From: JASGDN01 sp049841275
GTDB lineage: Bacteria > Chloroflexota > Chloroflexia > Thermomicrobiales > UBA6265
Assembly: GCA_049841275.1 (NCBI GenBank)
Contig: JASGDN010000086.1
Coordinates: forward strand, 1 to 64,000
Length of the DNA: 64,000 nucleotides
Direction of reading: 5' to 3'
Of this stretch, positions 60,249-64,000 are shown in pieces; within the stretch, counting starts at the first letter, position 1, and each line of letters begins with the position of its first letter. The position numbers and the translations under genes are program-made. Below the pieces are notes generated by a model, which saw only the letters and a list, made by a program, of their open reading frames with translations, made no database searches and was not told where the DNA came from.

Positions 60249-62929
60249 ATCCGATCGCGCTCGCTGCCCTCTTCGGCTTCGATTCCGGGATGCTCTTCGC
60301 CCGACCGCTCCTGCTGCTCGCGATTCCCCTTACGCCATTACTGGTCTGGGGATTGACCCGCCTGCTGAAGCGGCGGGGAACAACCATTCCCCGCACGGCG
60401 CTCGTGCTGCGCTCGACCGTGCTCGCCCTGCTGCTGCTCAGCCTCGCCGGCCCGATGCTGGCGCAGGAGAGCACGAGGGTGACGACGATCTTCGTACTCG
60501 ACCGCTCCGACAGCGTCCGCGGTTCCGCCCAGGACAACGCAAACCAGTGGGTGGTGAACGCCATCTCCCACGCCGACACCGACCAGAGTGTCGCCATCGT
60601 CGGCTTCGGCGGCGATCCCACCTTGCTCGCCGCTCCAGGCGCCGCCACCGACCTCGGCTCCGGCTGGACCACCTCGAACGACATCGACACGAGCACAACC
60701 GACCTTTCCTCCGCGCTCGCGCTCGCACGTTCCCTTCCGGTTGGCGAATCGCGGCGGATCGTCCTTGCCTCGGACGGAGCCGAGAATGCAGGCAATGCAC
60801 TGGAACAGGCAGATCAGGCGTCGTCCGATGGCATCGCCATCGATGTCCTGCCGTTGCAGGGGATCGATCCCGCGGACCTGCGGCTGGACAGGTTGACCGG
60901 TCCGACTGCGATCTGGACCGGCGATTCACTGGCCCTCCAGGCAACAATCTCCGTCGGGGCGGGCGGCACCGCGAATGTCGCGATCTCGGTCGATGGGCAG
61001 GTGACATCCACCCAGCAAGTGGCGCTCGGACCAGGCACCACAACGTGGACCTTCACGCAGGACAACCTGAGTCCGGGCTTCCATGCAATCCAGGTCCAGG
61101 TTACGGGATCGTCGGAGATCGACCGGATAGCAGAAAACGACACGCAGGCCTTCGGCGTCGTGGTCCGCGAACGCCCGCGCGTGCTGCTCGTCGCGCCGGA
61201 AGGATCCGACGTGTCCCGCATCCAGACGGCACTTCAGAGCGAAGGCGCCGACGTGCAATCCGTCATCCCTGGAGATGTCCCGTCGACGCCGGCGGAGCTG
61301 TCAGTCTATCAGGCGATCGTGCTGGACAACGTCCCTGCATGGACGCTCGGACAGGATCAGCAGCAGGCGCTGGTGACGAACACGCGAAACGGCGGCGGCC
61401 TGATCGCGATCGGCGGCACGGCCAGTTTCGGTCCGGGCTCGTACGCTGGCACGACCCTGGAGCAGGCGTTGCCCGTCACGGTAAAGGTGCTCGACGGACG
61501 CCAGCGCCCGAAGGTCGCGCTCATGATCGTGATGGACACTTCCGGCTCGATGAACTACGACCCAAGTGCCAGCGGCACGTCCAAGATCGACCTCGCGAAG
61601 CAAGGCGTCCTCACCGCCGCCAGCGCGCTGGCACCAGGCGACCAGATCGGGGTGATCGCCTTCAACGACGAGCCGTCCTGGGCCTTGCCGATGACCACGC
61701 TCACCGGCAATGGTGACCAGCAGCATATCGCCGCTGCGATCGATCCGCTGAACGCCAGCGGCGGCACCGAGATCTACCCTGCCCTGCGGCTTGCCTACGA
61801 CTCGATGCGCAACGTCGATGCCGATGTCCGCCATATCATCCTGCTCTCGGATGGGCGCTCCCAGACCGGCACGACCGATTCATACGAGCGCCTCGTCAAG
61901 GACACCGGCGACGACCGCATCACGCTCTCCGCGGTTGCGGTAGGTTCCGATGCTGACCTCGACCTCCTGCAGACCCTCGCGAAAACCGGCGGCGGACGCT
62001 ATCACTACGCCAGCAAACCCGAGGAGATCCCGAACATCACCTTCCAGGAAGCGCAAAGCGTCGGCAGCCAGTCCGTGATCCGGGGAGCGTTCACGCCGAT
62101 CCAGCAGCAACCGAGCACGATTCTCGACGGCATCTCGCCCTCATCCATTCCGACCGTGGACGGGTATGATTTCGCCTCCGGCCGGCCGGAGGCCCAGGTG
62201 GTCCTCACCAGCGATCGGGGCGATCCGCTCCTCACGAAATGGCAGCTTGGGCTCGGGAGGGTCGTGGCATTCACCGGGGACGACGGAAGCGACCTTGCCT
62301 CCGCCTGGGCTGGCTGGAACGACTATGCCTCATTCTGGGGCAATACCCTGCGCTGGACGCTTCCCGATCCGGACAACCAGCGCCCGAACGTGTCCATCAC
62401 CCGGGATGGCAACGACGGAGTCATCGCCCTCGACACCACAGGCATGGGTGCCAGCGCCGCCCCGGACTACACCAATGCCACCATCTCCGTCCTGATGCCG
62501 GACCGCACGACCGTCGACGCGACCCTGATCCCAGCTGGGGTCGGCCAGTATGAAGGTCGGGTCGCCAACGCACAACCCGGCGCCTATGCAATCGTTCTTC
62601 CCGGCGGAGATACGACCCTCGCCACCGCGCTGGGACCGTCCCCCGAGTGGCAGGTGTCCGGCTCGGGAGACGACCTGCTGCGGACGATCGCCACCCGGAC
62701 TGGCGGCAATGTCCTCTCTCTGGATACCGATCCGGGGGCGGGGATCTTCGCCGCACCGAAGGGCGCCGCGGGAGTCCCCGGTTCCATTCGTCCGTTGTGG
62801 CAATGGCCGCTGGTGGCAGCACTGGCCATCTACCTCATCGACATTGCCTGGCGATTGGGTTTCGCCCTCCCCTTCCGCCGTCTGCTGCCAGGCACCTCCA
62901 CATCCGATCCGTCCGCCTCCGGGCAATGA
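60245..62929 (+). CDS. large double-VWA membrane protein with amidotransferase-like domain
   Basis: 894 residues. Two N-terminal spans (ARPLLLLAIPLTPLLVWGL; LVLRSTVLALLLLSLAGPML), a first VWA (IFVLDRSDSVRG) at ~80, a beta-sandwich CARDB-like part (~230-310), a glutamine-amidotransferase-like domain (RVLLVAPEG, GGGLIAIGG) at ~315-400, a second VWA with intact MIDAS (LMIVMDTSGSMN) at ~425, and a C-terminal span (WPLVAALAIYLIDIAWRL). The start overlaps the previous stop (ATGA). It is the last gene of the operon. Confidence 0.87.
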   Translation: MNPIALAALFGFDSGMLFARPLLLLAIPLTPLLVWGLTRLLKRRGTTIPRTALVLRSTVLALLLLSLAGPMLAQESTRVTTIFVLDRSDSVRGSAQDNANQWVVNAISHADTDQSVAIVGFGGDPTLLAAPGAATDLGSGWTTSNDIDTSTTDLSSALALARSLPVGESRRIVLASDGAENAGNALEQADQASSDGIAIDVLPLQGIDPADLRLDRLTGPTAIWTGDSLALQATISVGAGGTANVAISVDGQVTSTQQVALGPGTTTWTFTQDNLSPGFHAIQVQVTGSSEIDRIAENDTQAFGVVVRERPRVLLVAPEGSDVSRIQTALQSEGADVQSVIPGDVPSTPAELSVYQAIVLDNVPAWTLGQDQQQALVTNTRNGGGLIAIGGTASFGPGSYAGTTLEQALPVTVKVLDGRQRPKVALMIVMDTSGSMNYDPSASGTSKIDLAKQGVLTAASALAPGDQIGVIAFNDEPSWALPMTTLTGNGDQQHIAAAIDPLNASGGTEIYPALRLAYDSMRNVDADVRHIILLSDGRSQTGTTDSYERLVKDTGDDRITLSAVAVGSDADLDLLQTLAKTGGGRYHYASKPEEIPNITFQEAQSVGSQSVIRGAFTPIQQQPSTILDGISPSSIPTVDGYDFASGRPEAQVVLTSDRGDPLLTKWQLGLGRVVAFTGDDGSDLASAWAGWNDYASFWGNTLRWTLPDPDNQRPNVSITRDGNDGVIALDTTGMGASAAPDYTNATISVLMPDRTTVDATLIPAGVGQYEGRVANAQPGAYAIVLPGGDTTLATALGPSPEWQVSGSGDDLLRTIATRTGGNVLSLDTDPGAGIFAAPKGAAGVPGSIRPLWQWPLVAALAIYLIDIAWRLGFALPFRRLLPGTSTSDPSASGQ

Positions 62930-63058
62930 CCACGATGCCGCCGCGGCTCGTGCATAATCGCCACGGCGTCGCGTAAGCTTGCGGCTCCCCGCCTTCAAGG
63001 TTATGTCTCCTCAACACATTCGGCACAAGAACGCTTCGGCAGTGGAGGCACCTCAATC

Positions 63059-64000
63059 GTGGCAACAGTCGAACTCTGCATCGACGGCTCAGGCACCGCA
63101 CGGCATGATGCCTCTCGCGAGGAACTTCGCGAGATCCTGCGCGATCCGAAGTCGCTCGTCTGGATCACGATCGATCGTTCCCGCGAGGAGCTGGACCGGC
63201 TCGGCGAAATATTGGGCTTTCACGATCTCGCCATAGAGGACGCGACTGAAGACGACGAACGTCCCAAGGCCAGCGTCTATACCGATCACATCTTCATGCT
63301 GCTCTACAGTCTCGAACGCAGGGAGGGAAAGCTCGCTTCAACCCCGGTCAGCTTCTTCATTGGCCGCAATTACCTTGTAACCGTAACGGATGAACGTCCG
63401 GCGTCCCTGAAGGATGTCGCTCATCGCTGGCGATCGCAGCACGAGAGAATCGCAGAACGGGACCCGGGCACGCTCGCCTACGCCCTAATCGACTCGATCG
63501 TGGACGACTACTTCCCGCTCATCGATACGATCGGCGAAGAGTTGGAGGACCTGGAAACGTCAGTGATGGAGCACAAGGCTGCTCATCCACAAGCGCGCAT
63601 CCACGACCTGCGAGTGGAGCTGCTGCGCTTGCGGCGCGTGATCGGACCGGAACGCGAGGCAATCAATGTCCTGCTCCGGCGAGATGCACCCCTCTTTGGA
63701 CGACAGACGACGGACTATCTTGAGGACGTCTACGATCACCTGCTGCGGGTGCTTGACTGGCTCGACCTCTATCGAGATGTACTGTCCAATCTCTCGGACC
63801 TTCAGATCTCGGTCGCATCGCACCGGCTGGATCGAACGATGCGCACGATGACGGCCTGGTCGATCATCTTCATGGCCACCACCCTCATCGCCGGGATCTA
63901 CGGTATGAACTTCCACCACATGCCGGAGTTGGGCTGGCGCTGGGGGTATCCGGCCAGCCTGATTGCGATGGCCGGGCTGGGTATCGGGATGTTCATCTTC
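63059..64000 (+). CDS. corA: CorA-family Mg2+/Co2+ transporter (3' partial)
   Basis: 314 codons visible; the frame is open at the window end. It has a typical CorA cytoplasmic funnel (ELRE...LVWITIDRSREELDRLG, FHDLAIEDATEDDERPKA, YTDHIFMLLYSL), the long stalk helix (YLEDVYDHLLRVLDWLDLYR) and the first membrane helix ending in the pore signature YGMNF (AGIYGMNFHHMPE). A second helix begins as the window ends. Start GTG 63059, with GGAGG ten bases before. It forms a pentamer in the inner membrane. Confidence 0.93.
   Translation, partial: MATVELCIDGSGTARHDASREELREILRDPKSLVWITIDRSREELDRLGEILGFHDLAIEDATEDDERPKASVYTDHIFMLLYSLERREGKLASTPVSFFIGRNYLVTVTDERPASLKDVAHRWRSQHERIAERDPGTLAYALIDSIVDDYFPLIDTIGEELEDLETSVMEHKAAHPQARIHDLRVELLRLRRVIGPEREAINVLLRRDAPLFGRQTTDYLEDVYDHLLRVLDWLDLYRDVLSNLSDLQISVASHRLDRTMRTMTAWSIIFMATTLIAGIYGMNFHHMPELGWRWGYPASLIAMAGLGIGMFIF

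Noticed and set aside
1..64000. tRNA, rRNA, CRISPR array, prophage or insertion sequence
   Set aside because: I scanned for T-loop motifs, regular repeat arrays and transposase or integrase motifs and saw none; a dedicated tRNA search could still find one.

Overview
The window is a high-GC bacterial chromosome segment with dense, mostly short operons. Secreted proteins have signal peptides followed by Pro/Thr/Ser/Ala-rich linkers (for example ATPDPNASPTPAPS), several starts are GTG or TTG, metG has a T-box leader, thiamine genes have a TPP riboswitch, and intergenic repeats are scattered about. Together these look most like Chloroflexota, possibly Thermomicrobia/Sphaerobacter-like. That placement is inference from style; there is no rRNA or other marker here. 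I found no tRNA, rRNA, CRISPR array, prophage or transposase.

Layout. 1-4.8 kb: end of a secreted alpha/beta hydrolase, a DbpA-like DEAD-box helicase with a long leader and an RG-rich repeat tail, and a YdjM-type membrane hydrolase preceded by a broken copy of its own 5' end. 4.9-11.2 kb: mainly minus-strand genes, with four GNAT acetyltransferases, a 612-residue protein whose C-terminal part looks like a nucleoside phosphorylase, a GDSL hydrolase, and a plus-strand secreted glycoside-hydrolase-like protein. 11.7-18.3 kb: cell-envelope genes (anchored amidase, CapA-like protein) and a MacB/LolD-type ABC exporter. 18.4-29.6 kb: threonine dehydratase, T-box-controlled metG, an esterase, a CHAD domain split over two overlapping genes, an AraC regulator, an ABC half-transporter and a secreted S41 peptidase. 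29.7-34 kb: secreted nuclease, the TPP riboswitch with thiE and a fused thiS-thiG, two small PHA-granule-type paralogues, and a small membrane protein interrupted by an in-frame TGA. 34.3-43 kb: S10 carboxypeptidase, NAD salvage genes (pncB, nicotinamidase), two paralogous proteins of unknown function, a zinc-ribbon/J-domain protein and a Tat-exported protein. 42.3-50.6 kb: dxs-rsmG-DUF402 operon, a tail-anchored protein, a hydroxyacid-oxoacid-transhydrogenase-like dehydrogenase, a RES/Xre toxin-antitoxin pair and an SRPBCC protein. 51.1-64 kb: acyltransferase, LacI regulator, a tightly packed five-gene DUF58/von Willebrand A operon without a MoxR ATPase, and the start of corA.

The strongest points for follow-up are the nucleoside-phosphorylase-like large protein, the split CHAD genes, the orphan DUF58/VWA operon with its peptidase-like first gene lacking a zinc motif, the RES/Xre module with a clear promoter, the ThiS-ThiG fusion keeping an internal Gly-Gly, the interrupted membrane protein, and the dispersed intergenic repeats.
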